Positions 24,936 through 36,560 of a stretch of 64,000 nt of DNA are shown piece after piece (positions within the stretch are counted from its first letter, which is position 1; each line of letters starts with the position of its first letter). The position numbers were made by a program, and so were the translations under genes. The notes below the pieces were generated by a model, which worked only from the letters and a program-made list of their open reading frames with translations, did not search any database and was not told where the DNA came from. This DNA comes from Polyodon spathula (Eukaryota; Chordata; Actinopteri; Acipenseriformes; Polyodontidae): positions 28,073,796-28,137,795 of the forward strand of contig NC_054548.1 in the NCBI RefSeq assembly GCF_017654505.1, written 5' to 3'.

Positions 24936-26620
24936 AGAATTGCTGGACAAGTGCTTGATCTTCTCCCATCGCTGAATTAATCAATTTGCAGCAGACAAGC
25001 CAGACCAAAGCCAGATCAAAACCACAGACCAATTGAGAACAACCAATGGGAAACACCCTATGTGGACTCAGGCACAGCCCAAAATAACCAAACCAATCAT
25101 AGGGTGGAAGAATGTGGAGAATCACAAAACCAGAATCGTGACTTTCAGGCAAGAGCATGCTCTCCACAAACAAAATGTTTTTCCACATTATGCAAGTTCC
25201 CCGCAGAAGGAAAACGCTCCAGGCAAGAATCATAAATAAAAATAAAAAACTCAAGAGTACAACTGAAAAATAAAGCAGGCTTGTGAAAGAAGATGCAAGA
25301 GCAGGCCTGCATCTTCAAACTAATGAAAGCAGAAATCAAGATTAACCTGCCCACCTCATTAGAAAGAATCTGTCATTCAAAAGGTGCCACTCTGAGAACG
25401 GCACTTAGTTTCCTAAATCGATAGCAGCAACTTAATTGTATTTAAATCACATCTGTTATAAACATTAGTTATTACAGGTGCATCCACTGACTTTTATTAA
25501 GGTGTACCTTGCTGCCCGACTAGAAAGAAATAAGACGCTAACTCCAGGATGGGAACAAGGATGTAGACATGGCAACCATGTTTCGGGATAGATCAGAGTT
25601 CCCGAAGCTGTTCCTAATCTTGAAAACTTGCTGAATATTATTTCAAGTTATCTGTGATGATAGCAAACAGCGCAACAAGGTCAAATACATCTCACAGTTA
25701 TTGTTATAACTTACAAAGATGTGATACTATCTCGTTAAGGCTAAAAAATATGGGTGTTTAGAGGGGCTTGTATATACTTTGGTAATTTGAATAGTAGTGT
25801 TATCTGTCATGAATTATACTAAAAATGTAGGAGCCACACAGTTATTTGATTGTTTACCATTGAGATTTAGTTTTATAATACTAGAAAAATTGCCCTTCTG
25901 TTCTTCAAGAAATGTATTTAACAGATGTAATTTGCTTTACCCAGGCATTTTTTTTCAGTTAATTAAATTAGATCGTGTACGTTGGAGCCTGTGTTAAAAT
26001 AATGATATCTGTATACAAGTCTTATATATGGTGTGTACTTCTGTTATTGTATTGTCAAGAACTTGGGGAAATCATCTGCTGGTAAAGTTAAGGCAGACTA
26101 AATGAGATAAGAACTAGGGTAATGACATGTTAACGTCTTATAATATCGAATCTTCGTTTTTATTTATTTCATTCACAGTACTGTACAGACACAATCTGTT
26201 TGGTGAACAAGATTACATAGCATGTGGTTGATTAAATCTACTGAATTTTCTACTTCTTCACCTGTGATAAAAATGAAGGGAATGCATTTAACACGTCTTC
26301 TGGGAGTGTACAATAGTTTAACTTTTTTTTTTGTGCAATGCAATAGCTTAAGAACAGCATGGGTAACACAATGGGATGTTTTTTTTCTCTCTTTGTATTC
26401 AAGGGACTTAGTGTAATTGAGAATTTCTTGCAGTGTTTCTCATGTATTAATAAAAATAGTTCTGCTATTACTGCTGAAGTACAGTGTGATTAAGTCAGTA
26501 GTTGAAAGTTACTACATTAGCCCAAAAAAAAACAGGAAGAGAGCACATTTTCATTGATTTGTTACTGAACATTTTCTAATTCCAATCTAATATATAAACC
26601 ATAGGCACTGTGAGTTGAAC
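24936..26620. other. No recognisable gene; non-coding DNA
   Basis: Open frames here have no recognisable motif. No transposon terminus was identified. Confidence 0.4.
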
Positions 26621-26675
<55 letters not shown>

Positions 26676-26722
26676 AATAATAATTAAATATATATAATAT
26701 ATAATATATAATATATAATATC
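26621..26722. repeat. (AAT)n microsatellite with a short TATAA-rich tail
   Basis: AAT units to about 26684, followed by imperfect repeats of TATAA until about 26722. Confidence 0.95.
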
Positions 26723-27048
26723 AATAATATCATATTTTTACACTGCAAGACCAAAGGCTGAACGGTTAATAGTCAACTGAAATCCCAAGCTTACTTAGAA
26801 ATATTCTCTTACATATAATCTTAAGGGGCAGGTGAGGGAGAGATGAATATAAAAAAAAAAAAAAAATCTTAAATAGCAATCTTTTATACAGGTAACAATG
26901 CTCTGTTTTGCTAGTGCCTTCTTTTGGTGTACTAAATATGAACTGTATATATGCAGTAGGTATGTTTGTATCACAGTACAAAACACAGTACTTTTATTTA
27001 CAGTTCCTAATTAGTACACTGAAGAAAACACTAGACAAAACCTTTGTA

Positions 27049-27970
27049 CAGTGCCAAGAAAAAGATAATTATCCCAATGATATTATAGAAATTTTATAGT
27101 TTTACCATGATAGCCTTCTTGAATCAAAAGCAGTATTTTCTTAAATATCGAATAGGGTTTATATTAACCAATTCCTTGTCTTCTGAAACAAAATGAGGTA
27201 TGAATTAGACAAACAATTAATAATTAATTAATGGATTCAGGGTATGTGAAAAAGTAAGTGAACCCCTGGTTTTAGCAGCTCAATTAAGAGGATAATTAGA
27301 ATCAGGTGTTTAGTTAAGTAGATCTTCAGGGGTGAGTTTGGGAGGCCCCACCCTATATAAAGATTAAAAAGTTTGTGAGTCTGGTCTTCACCGTACAGAT
27401 GTGTGGACACACATCATGCCACGATCAAATGAAATCTCAGAGGACCTCAGAAAAACAGTTATTGATGCTCATCAGTCTAAAAAGGGTTAAAAAACCATAC
27501 TAAGGATTTGGAGTTCCACCAATCCACTGTCAGACAGATACAAATGGAGAAAGTTCAAGACCACAGTCCCTCTACCCAGGAGCGGTCATCCTACCAAAAT
27601 CTCTCCAAGAACAAACTGGAAAATCATCAAGAGGGTCACAAAGAACCCAAGAGTAGCAGCCAAGGATCTGCAGTCCACTCTCACCTTGGCTAATGTGAGT
27701 GTTCATGACTCAACTATCAGAAAAAGACTGAACAAGAATGGTGTTCATAGAAGGATAGCCAGGTGGAAACCACTGCTCTTTAAAAATAACACTGCTGCCC
27801 ATCTGAAGTTTGCCAAGAGCACATAGATGATCCACTGGAACATTGTTCTCTGGACAGATTAGTCAAAGGTAGAACTTTTTGGCCTCAGTGACAAATGTTA
27901 TGTTTGCGAAAACCAAACACTGTGTTCGAATAGAAGAACCTCATTCCAACCGTCAAGCATTCGCAGAGCT
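27049..27970 (+). mobile_element. Tc1-like transposon, right end missing
   Basis: It begins CAGTGCCAAGAAAAAG after a TA (27047-27048). An internal repeat motif (GTGAAAAAGTAAGTGAACC) lies at about 27246. The plus strand then encodes transposase remnants, from a paired-domain start near 27418 to the region just after the first catalytic Asp (GGACAGATTAGTCAAAGGTA, 27852). Homology stops at about 27970, so the right half of the transposase and the right inverted repeat are absent. Frames are disrupted. Confidence 0.7.
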
Positions 27971-28214
27971 GTAAACACAGCACTGAGGTAACTCTTTCAT
28001 TAAAATACATGCATTACATTAAAGCCACAAGTCTACCACTAGTGGGTTTAGCTGGAGGTTTTGCATCTACAAAAAATATAGATTTTATTTAAAAGAAAGA
28101 GGTCATCTTTTTTAATCAGGTTTTAGAGCTCTGCTCTTTTTCTGGGTTATTTTCTTTCAAAGTAAGAGAGCTCCAACTTCTTCAAAAGATAATATGACTG
28201 AAGTCATAAGACTA

Positions 28215-28560
28215 AGATGACATGACATCTTCAACAGACTAGCTGTACCACTCCTCCACTCCCCCGCCTCCAGAGCCCCCTCCTTCTCCACCTTTGCCCC
28301 TCAGTGGTGGAACAACCTACCTATGGATGTCAGTACTGCTCAGTCCCTGACCACCTTCCAGCGCCTCCTCAAGACACATCTGTTCAGACAGCATCTGTAA
28401 ACATCACAACTCTCGACCATACTGGACTATGAGGCACTAAATTGTACCAGTACTTGCATCAGCTTGTACTTCCCTCAAACTGCCCCATACTTGCCGCACT
28501 CAACCATTGCTCCTAACTATAACTACTTTTGGACAAAAGAGTTATAAAAAAAAAAGGTGA
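28215..28560 (+). mobile_element. LINE 3' end (Rex1/CR1-like), 5'-truncated
   Basis: The frame at 28290-28400 reads FAPQWWNNLPMDVSTAQSL and then TFQRLLKTHLFRQHL followed by a stop. This is the typical C-terminal end of fish CR1/Rex1-superfamily LINE polyproteins. About 150 bases of 3' UTR follow, ending in an A-rich run near 28545. Only the last part of the element is present. The clade assignment is tentative. Confidence 0.6.
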
Positions 28561-29222
28561 CAAATACAGATGCAGTCACTTTACAGTATTTTCCATCATG
28601 CCTGTGCATGGTATCCATTTATTTTCCAGTAAATGATCATATTTTTATTTTGCTTTTCTGAATAAATAAATTGATTCCACATTAGGTGTTTTTCAAATGG
28701 AAAAACTAAATAAGAATTTAAAATCAAACAAAATCAAAATTTATTGAAACTCTAAAAATTGTTCATTTTATTTTTTGTTGTGCAGCAGAAGGCTATATAT
28801 CCATGGGCCGTTTTCTTTCAAAACAAGACATATCTACATTCCACTCAATTAAGCAAATTGATTAATTAAAATCACAGCAATTGCGCAAACATTCACAAAT
28901 TTGACATCAAATAATGTAATTCTGGAGACAAAAATTACTTTTAGGCATTTTTTAAAATTTTATAAATGTCAAGATTTCTGCTTTTAAATGGTATGTTAAC
29001 TGTAAGATTGATACCTACATGAACAGAAAAAAGTCAGTGATTTTCAGTATTACAGAGGCACACTAATGAGAGTTCTTCAAACAAATTGCTTAAAATGAAT
29101 CAAAATACAATAATATCAGGGTTAGAAACTAACAATATTGTGCCTTTTGAAACTTGCTAGTCCTTTTGTGAAGTGTCTAAGTTGGGGTCCCTGAAAATAG
29201 GCTTAGATTTTATTTTGCTAAA

Positions 29223-29282
<60 letters not shown>

Positions 29283-30106
29283 TTTTTTTTTTTTTTTTTT
29301 TTGTTTTTTTTTTTTAACAAAGCACCTTCGTAAACGCTCATACAGATCGATCAATCACCTGTTTGTACCTCATTACTGAACAACTACTGTACTGTGTGCT
29401 GAGAAACCGACACTGACAGCACCAGACGGGATGACAGAGGAAATAAGCTGTGTAGCCTTGCCGACCATGAATCTATGCCTGAAATTGACACCAGTGACAC
29501 AAATAAAATGTTTATTTTATTGTGCATTACATGTGTTGCTGTTTACAATAATGCTGGCTGGCTATGAATTACTATGTACAATAATGAATGTACTCACGTA
29601 CACATGCGGTCTTCACTAAAGTCCCAATTTAAAGACGGTACTTTTCACTGTAGTCCTCGGGATGAAATTGTTAGCTAGGTGGCTATTTTTTTTTTAATTA
29701 GCAGTGGGAGAAAATCACTTCAGCAAGTACAGTAAAATCTGCCAGAATTGACGGAAGCTGTATCTACTGTAGATACTAATGAGAGCAAAACAAATACAAA
29801 AGAAAAACAAGGGAACTGTAGATCTTTTCAAGAAAGCTGGGAGACTTTGTATAAATAGATTTTATGTTTTTAAATGCTGCAATAACAGTTCTGCTTGTGA
29901 AGCATCCACACTATCATTTGACAGAACAGGTGATTTATTTGTACTGTGCAGGACCTTATTTTCCCCCCATTGGTGCTTGAGTCCCAGAGCACTCACGGAA
30001 TCATCGCCTGTTTTTCAAACTAACTGATTATTGCTCACCAATACTGTATTGGTATAAAAAAAAGTGTGTTTTTAAAAAAGTAAATTCAGCTTTCAATCAC
30101 TTAAAA
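28561..30106. other. No recognisable gene; contains a (TA)n microsatellite and poly(T)
   Basis: A (TA)n repeat lies at about 29226-29280 followed by a T-rich run (to about 29317). Sequence starting CAGGGTTAGAAACTAAC (29116) resembles the termini of some hAT transposons, but no matching opposite end was found. Confidence 0.35.
29226..29317. repeat. (TA)n microsatellite plus T-rich tract
   Basis: About 27 TA units, then T runs interrupted by single bases. Confidence 0.95.
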
Positions 30107-30108
30107 TA

Positions 30109-31740
30109 CAGTGGCTTGCGAAAGTATTGACCTCCCTTGGCATTTTTCCTATTTTGTTGCCTTACAACCTGGAATTAAAATGGATTTTTATTTGGATTTC
30201 ATGTAAGGGACATACACAAAATAGTCCAAATTGGTGAAGTGAAATGAAAAAAGTAACTTGTTTCAAAAAATTCTAAAAAATAAGTAACGGAAAAGTGGTG
30301 CGTGCATATGTATTCACCCCCTTTGCTATTAAGCCTCTAAATAAGATCTGGTACAACCAATTACCTTCAGAAGTCACATAATTAGTTAAATAAAGTCCAC
30401 CTGTGTGCAATCTTAGTGTCACATGATCTCAGTATATATATACACCTGTTCTGAAAGGTCCCAGAGTCTGCAACACCACTAAGCAAAGGGCACCACCAAG
30501 CAAGCGGCACGATGAAGACCAAGAAGCTCTCCAAACATGTCAGGGACAAAGTTGTTGAGAAGTACAGATCAGGGTTGGGTTATAAAAAAATATCCGAAAC
30601 TTTGAACATCCCACGGAGCACCATTAAAGCCATTATTAAAAAATGGAAAGAATATGGCACCACAACAAACCTGGCAAGAGAGGGCCGCCCACCAAAACTC
30701 ACGGACCAGGCAAGGAGGGCATTAATCAGAGAGGCAATAAAGAGACCAGAGATAACCCTGAAGGTGCTGCAAAGCTCCACAGCATAGATTGGAGTATCTG
30801 TCCATAGGACACTTTAAGCCATACACTCCACAGAGCTGGACTTTACGGAAGAGTGGCCAGAAAAAAGCCATTGCTTAAAGAAAAAAATAAGCAAACACAT
30901 TTGGTGTTCTCCAAAAGGCATGTGGGAGACTCCCCAAACATATGGAAGAAGGTACTCTGGTCAGATGAGACTAAAATTGAGCTTTTTGGCCATCAAGGAA
31001 AACGCTATGTCTGGTACAAACCCAACACCTCTCATCACCCCGAGAACACCATCCCCACAGTGAAGCATGGTGGTGGCAGCATCATGCTGTGGGGATATTT
31101 TTCATCGGCAGGGACTGGGAAACTGGTCAGAATTGAAGGAATGATGGATGGTGCTAAATACAGGGAAATTCTTGAGGGAAACCTGTTTCAGTCTTCCAGA
31201 GATTTGAGACTGGGATGGAGGTTTCAGCAGGACAATGACCCCAAGCATACTGCTAAAGCAACACTCGAGTGGTTTAAGGGGAAACATTTAAATGTCTTGG
31301 AATGGCCTAGTCAAAGCGCAGACCTCAATCCAATTGAGAATCTGTGGTATGACTTAAAGATTGCTGTACACCAGCGGAACCCATCCAACTTGAAGGAGCT
31401 GGAGCAGTTTTGCCTTGAAGAATGGGCAAAAATCCCAGTGGCTAGATGTGCCAAGCTTATAGATACATACCCCAAGAGACTTGCAGCTGTAATTGCTGCA
31501 AAAGGTGGCTCTACAAAGTATTGACTTTGGGGGGGTGAATACTAATGCACGTTCAAGTTTTCCGTTTTTTTGTCTTATTTCTTGTTTGTTTCACAATAAA
31601 AAATATTTTGCATCTTCAAAGTGGTAGGCATGTTGTGTAAATCAAATGATACAAACCCCCAAAATCCATTTTAATTCCAGGTTGTAAGGCAACAAAATAG
31701 GAAAAATGCCAAGGGGGATCAATACTTTCGCAAGCCACTG
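30109..31740 (+). mobile_element. Tc1-like transposon, near-complete
   Basis: The element is 1632 bp and sits between TA dinucleotides (30107-30108 and 31741-31742). The outer roughly 75 bases of the two inverted repeats, beginning CAGTGGCTTGCGAAAG, are almost identical, which suggests a comparatively recent insertion. An inner repeat copy is visible before the gene, consistent with the IR/DR structure known for many vertebrate Tc1 elements. It carries a transposase gene with one frame break (separate entry). Confidence 0.95.
30512..31524 (+). pseudogene. Tc1-family transposase, DD34E core preserved, one frame break
   Basis: This cut-and-paste DNA transposase acts on the element's own inverted repeats. 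The first frame (30512-30787) gives 91 residues of paired-like DNA-binding domain with two helix-turn-helix units (KHVRDKVVEKYRSGLGYKKI; NIPRSTIKAIIKKWKEYGT). Between about 30780 and 30835 there is a frame change and a TAG. The second frame (to 31524) gives the whole catalytic domain: [11 protein letters not shown] (first Asp), [20 protein letters not shown] (second Asp), [11 protein letters not shown] (Glu), with exactly 34 residues between the second Asp and the Glu. It ends KGGSTKY. The intact total would be about 340 residues, the family norm. Apart from the break the gene is well preserved. Confidence 0.9.
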
Positions 31741-31742
31741 TA

Positions 31743-32512
31743 TACTGACGGTAATGTAAACAACACCAAGCAACAGACATCGAGTCCCAAACTTTAAACG
31801 TGTTACTGTTTATAAATAAGAACTCAACTTTATTATGACTATTGTGTTATTATGTTTTAAGCAACATATTAAGATAGTGTTCATTATGGTAATTGCTTGT
31901 TTATTAGTTTTAAAATGTTAATTAAAACATGACCTATTGTTTGACCTCGTTAGTACAACCGGCCCCCTTTGCTAATGACATTTGCAGTCATGGTCGTAAC
32001 CAAGTATAAATCTCCACATTTTTGTAAAATGACTTTATACTTACTTCTAAAGAGGCAATGCGTTTCAGTAAATACAAACGATAAACTTCACATCCCGCAC
32101 AGAGGGAGAACACAAATGTAAAACACCATTAAGTGGGGTTGGCATTGCAAGGGAAATGAAGGGAGGTTTCACAGTTCTGATCGAGTGACTGTTTTCTAAG
32201 CATTATTTGTAAATGGTTATTCACCAATGCTACACCCTGTTAGAAAATCGACTTCCCTGCATTTTGTTTAATTATTCAATTGAATGTTTTTAATTATTCA
32301 ATTTAAGTTTATTTAATCATAAAATCACAATTTACAAGATTAAATACGCTACTATACTCCCCTGGGCGCTGCCATAATAGGGTCACACAACTGTGATACT
32401 GCACACCAATTGGCTCAGTGGATATGTCGGAATTTGCTAAATTAGAAGCCTGGCAAATAGCGAGTTAAGAAAAGAAACCATCATTTGAGTTGTATTTAAA
32501 GTGGTGTATATA
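31743..32512. other. No recognisable gene; non-coding DNA
   Basis: Plain AT-rich sequence between a Tc1 element and a DIRS element, with no motif recognised. Confidence 0.45.
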
Positions 32513-32784
32513 GTTCCCTTTCAATGGAATGACAACCGTTATCGGACGGGAAGAGCCCTCTCTGATCACCAATCACTGAGCATATATAAAATAGCTGCCT
32601 TATCAGGGCCCTGCTGTGAGGAGGAAGTCCCTTCCACCTCCAGTTCAAGAGGGATGTCCTCACAGTAGCATATCACCATTTTCTCTTTCATTTCACCAAG
32701 ACGGGTCACAGATTGCCTGTGACCTGTCTGATTTGTTGGTTTTTAAACCTTCAAATTACTTTGTACACAGTAATATTATGCTTT

Positions 32785-32960
32785 CAGGCCAAGGTGGTGA
32801 GACCGAGAAGGTGGCGTTATTGGATGCCCCCATTACACCAGGGCAAACGTTTAGGGCAACCATTGTTGTGAGCCTTGAGAGGTCCCACAAGGCCACGAAG
32901 GTCACTTCCAAATTTTTGTGCCTTCCAGCTTACCGCCAGTGCCCAAGGTGGCCTTCACAG
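32785..32960 (+). pseudogene. DIRS ORF1 (Gag-like) C-terminal remnant
   Basis: The frame encodes ETEKVALLDAPITPGQTF, matching the same position in the second DIRS copy (58890-58950) and the C-terminal end of DIRS ORF1 proteins. The N-terminal and central parts, about 1.4 kb in the second copy, are missing, so this is an internal deletion. Confidence 0.6.
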
Positions 32961-33223
32961 CCTGCAGGGGCAAATGGGCCTGAACGTCGCCCTCCGGCCC
33001 AGAACAAACAAGCAGGCAGAGGAAGAGCCAGCGTCCAGAGGTAACCGGTTCTCCAGCTGGAGACTGAGGACGGGTCCAAAGGAAGACTGCCCCTGAGGGG
33101 CCCCAGCTGCCACCAACCCCCCCCCCCCCCCCCCCACAACCGGACTGACACAAGGAAACGACCCATGGCAAGGCTGTACAAAGGACTTTACAATTCTGCT
33201 TAGGTCCACCACCCTTCAAGGGT

Positions 33224-34582
33224 GTGTTCCTCACCACTGTCAAGCCAGTGGGCGCGATACTCCTTCAACAGGAGATTGCCAATCTTCAACAAAAGAATGC
33301 TGTGTGCTTAGTAAACCCAAGCGATGCCCTCAGCAGCTTTTACTCCAGGTGCTTCCTGGTGCCTAAGAGGGATGACAGTTTCAGACTGGATTTCTGGATT
33401 TCAGGCTCCTCAACTTGTTCCTCAAACAAAGTAAGTTCAACATGTGGACATCACAGCGTACCTCCAGTCCGTCTACCCCGGCGACTGGTTCACATCGATC
33501 GACCTGCAAGAAGATGCCTACTTCCTTGTCCCAATCCGTCCCATGCACAGAAAGTATCTGTGCTTCACCTTTCAAGGCAATGCGTACGAATTCTGTGTGC
33601 TGCTCTTTGGCCTCTTGCTGGAGCCCCACACATTGTCAAAGTGCACGGATGCAGCACTGGCTCCACCCAGGCTGCGGGGTATTCGGATAGGCGCACACAA
33701 AACAGCTCATAGATCTAATGTCGAAGATAAGGCTCTCCATACATCAACAGAAGAGCAGCTTTGTACCATCTCCATCCACAGTATTCCTTGGGATCAAACT
33801 GAACTCTGTGAGCATGCTTGCTTCACTGTCGGAGACAGGATTCGGTCATTTGAAGTCACACTCTTGCTATTCAGAGAGGTTGCCCTTCTACAGGTCAAAC
33901 ATTATCAAAGGCTGTTGGGGCTGATGGCAGCTGCCTCGAGAATCCTTCCACTAAGGTTACTGAGAATGCACCCGCTTCAAGCCTGGGTAAATACACTCAA
34001 GGTGCACCCGGTCCGTGATCGGTACCGGCTGGTGCGAGTGTCCAGACAATGCCGGAAGACACTGGAGTGGTGGCTCTGTCCTGGCAATCTGCACCTCAGA
34101 TCTCCCCTCGGATCCCCTCATAGAAGGGAAGTGGTCACTACAGACATTTCCAGCCTGGGCTGGGGAGCGGTCTGGAATGGGAGAGGAATAAGAGGTCAGT
34201 GGAAGGGTGTGGCAAAGTGCCCTCCCCTCTGTGTATTTTGTGTTGTATGTTGTGTGTTAATGTTGGTGTATAGCCATTGGTACACGGGATATAAACGGGT
34301 CTGTGTAACACGAGTGTTTAAAATGTATGTTTGTATTTAGGCACAAAGATTGCACAGCACTTCACATGCAGGTAAAATGTAATAATATGTGAGCACGGGG
34401 AATTGCACTTTATTAACTCATGTGCAGCTGTACTGCGACTCCAATTGAATGATTGATTAACAATCGAGTCTCGGTACAGCTGCATAAAAGCAGCATGTTT
34501 TCACTTACATCGGGGTTGTGTGTTCGGTGAGTGGAGAACGGGATTAGAGATGGAGATAATAATAATAATAATAATAATAATA

Positions 34583-34619
<37 letters not shown>

Positions 34620-35470
34620 GTTAAAAATATCAGCTCACCGTGTTTGTTTAGTATTAGTCCGTTTTGTTTGTCTCTTTAATTCAGTAAATGTGCCGTGTCC
34701 TGTGTTTTTGTTTGTCTTGCAACCGTTTATTTTCTGTCCGTCCCTTCATTATTAAATGTTGAGCAAGACCATTCGCTCAGCTTCACCAAACTCGACCTCT
34801 CTTTGTTTATTTCCTGGTTCCTGTTTCTGGTCTGACTTCCCCCATTCCAGCCGTCTTTGTGATAAAGGGACATTGGCAGCAAGTGCACATTCCTGCCCAA
34901 GAGATGCAAGCAATAACCCTGGCGTTATCTCATTTTCGCCAGCATTTAGCGCACAAACATGTGCTGGTCTGGACAGACAATACTACAGTGGTAGCCTACA
35001 TAAACCACGAAGGCGGCCGGCGCTCGATGGGCCTTCACCACGCAGTGCACATACTCACTCCTGTTCTGGATGCATAGAAACTTGAGTTCCATCAGGGCAG
35101 TTCACCACCCTGGTGTGGACAACAAGGCAGCAGACCTCCTGTCCTGAAAAGCTCCAGACAGCTCGGAATGCATCCTCAAGTGGTGAAACAGATTTGTGAG
35201 GGGTATCGTACTGCACGAGTCAACCTCTTTGCCACAGCCGAGTCCACTCATTGCCCCCTATGGTTCTCCATGGAGAGAGACGGGGGCCCCCTGGGAGTAG
35301 ATGCGCTAGCTCACCCCTGGCCACAGGGGCTCTTGTATGCATTCCCTCTGCTACCATTATTACCCCTGACTCTAGAGAGGATCAGGGTGGAGAGAGCACA
35401 GGTTCTGCTAGTTACACCCAAATGGACAAGGCGCCCCTGGTTTGCTCTCCTCTCTAACATGTTGTTGGGT
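33224..35470 (+). pseudogene. DIRS reverse transcriptase / RNase H, broken
   Basis: RT motifs include ILLQQEIANLQQKNAVCLV (33250-33310), DWFTSIDLQEDAYFLVPI (33483-33537) with one extra residue compared with the second copy, and FTFQGNAYEFCVLLFGLL (33570-33620). The stretch containing the catalytic YLDD-type motif is deleted: after PPRLRGIRI (about 33690) the text jumps straight to AHKTAH, removing about 57 bases. A frameshift follows (SIHQQKSSFVPSPSTVFLGI is in another frame). RNase H motifs TTDISSLGWGAVWNG (34138-34182) and, beyond the LTR, WTDNTTVVAYINHEGG (34971-35018) are present. The element cannot reverse-transcribe itself. Confidence 0.85.
34203..34869 (+). mobile_element. Solo LTR (family A), with 5-bp target duplication
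   Basis: The LTR body is 34208-34864 (657 bp), beginning TGTGGCAAAG and ending TTTGTGATA. It is flanked on both sides by AAGGG (34203-34207 and 34865-34869), a 5-bp target-site duplication. Removing it restores the reading seen in the second DIRS copy, proving insertion into the DIRS element. Inside are a TATA-like GCATAAAAGCAGC (34480-34495) and an (ATA)n microsatellite (34557-34619). No internal retroviral genes remain, as expected after LTR-LTR recombination. A second copy lies at 40102-40664 on the other strand. The 5-bp duplication favours a Gypsy-like parent. Confidence 0.85.
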
Positions 35471-35475
35471 CAACC

Positions 35476-36560
35476 GTGACGGCTCCTGCTACGCAAGGTC
35501 CTTCTGAACCAAGTGGAGGGGCTATTATGGCACCCGAATCCAGCCCAGCTCCAACACTGGGTCTGGCCGTTGAACGGAGCCGTCTATTCAGACGAGGTTT
35601 GCCAGATGCTGTGGTAGAGGCACTACAGTCTTCTAGCGCACCGAGCACTAGAGCCCAGTATTCATATAAATGGAAAGTTTTCAGAGACTGATGCCTTGCC
35701 GAAGGTCATGATTCAGTGACTTGCCCTATTGAGAAAATACTAACCTTCTTACAACACCTGTTTGACACAGGAAAATCAGCATCCACTTTGAAGGTATCCC
35801 TGGAAGTAATATCAGTGTGCCATGATAAAACTGACTCTGTGTCCCCTGGGGCACACTTCCTGGCAGTGCAATTTCTTAAAGGCTCTTGGAGGCTTCATCC
35901 TCCTATGAAAAGTATGGTCCCCAAGTGGGAAATAGAACTGGTACTGTGGGTCCTTATGGGCCCCCATTTGAGCCCATTGCCTCAGCAGAACTGCGCCCTA
36001 TTTCCCTGAAGGTAACATTTTTAATAGCCATTACGTCTGTCAGATGAGTATGTGAGCTTCATGCGCTGTCCATCTATGACACAGGCATGGCTTTCACTGG
36101 AAATGACTCGTGGGTAACATTAAGAACAAATCCAGCCTTTTTGCCAAAAGTGGTATCTTAATTCCATATTAACCTGCCAGTGGTTTTGGAAACTTTCAGA
36201 CCTCCCCTGGACGAGTCAGAGGAGGACTGTAGAGAGCACACGCTTTGCCAGGTTCAGGCTCTGCGCTGTTAGCTGGATAGGACAGCATCCTGGAGACAGT
36301 CCAACAAGCTGTTTGTCTGCTATGGGTCCCGCTCTAGAGTTCAGGCCCTATAAAAGCAACGTCTAGCGCACTGGGTGGCAGATGCTATATGCTTGGCATA
36401 TGAACAGACAGACTCCCCCTTACCGGGGGACATTAAGGTCCATTCTACCTGGGGCCAAGCAACTTCATGGGCTCTCCTTCATGGCGTCTCCTTAGATGAG
36501 CTCTGCAATGCTGCTACATAGACAGGTAGTCAGACATTAACATGTTTGTACTGCCTTGTT
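35476..36560 (+). pseudogene. DIRS tyrosine recombinase, broken
   Basis: Integrase-like tyrosine recombinase. It shows the core-binding segment (STRAQYSYKWKVFRD, 35646-35690; PIEKILTFLQHLFDTGKSAS, 35724-35783) and the conserved PMKSMVPKWEIELVLWVLMG (35905-35965). The first catalytic box reads ITSVR and is followed by a TGA (about 36032-36047). The later H-x-x-R box reads HSTWGQATSWA (about 36440-36475), with Trp in place of Arg. Stops at about 35690 (after FRD), 36010 and elsewhere inactivate it. In DIRS this reading frame overlaps the end of the RT/RNase H frame, as seen here. Confidence 0.8.

Noticed and set aside
29116..29135. hAT-like terminus CAGGGTTAGAAACTAAC
   Set aside because: No matching opposite end or 8-bp duplication was found nearby.
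32902..33243. Gly/Trp-rich minus-strand open frames
   Set aside because: They are opposite-strand shadows of the DIRS coding remnant and of a C-homopolymer run at 33118-33136.
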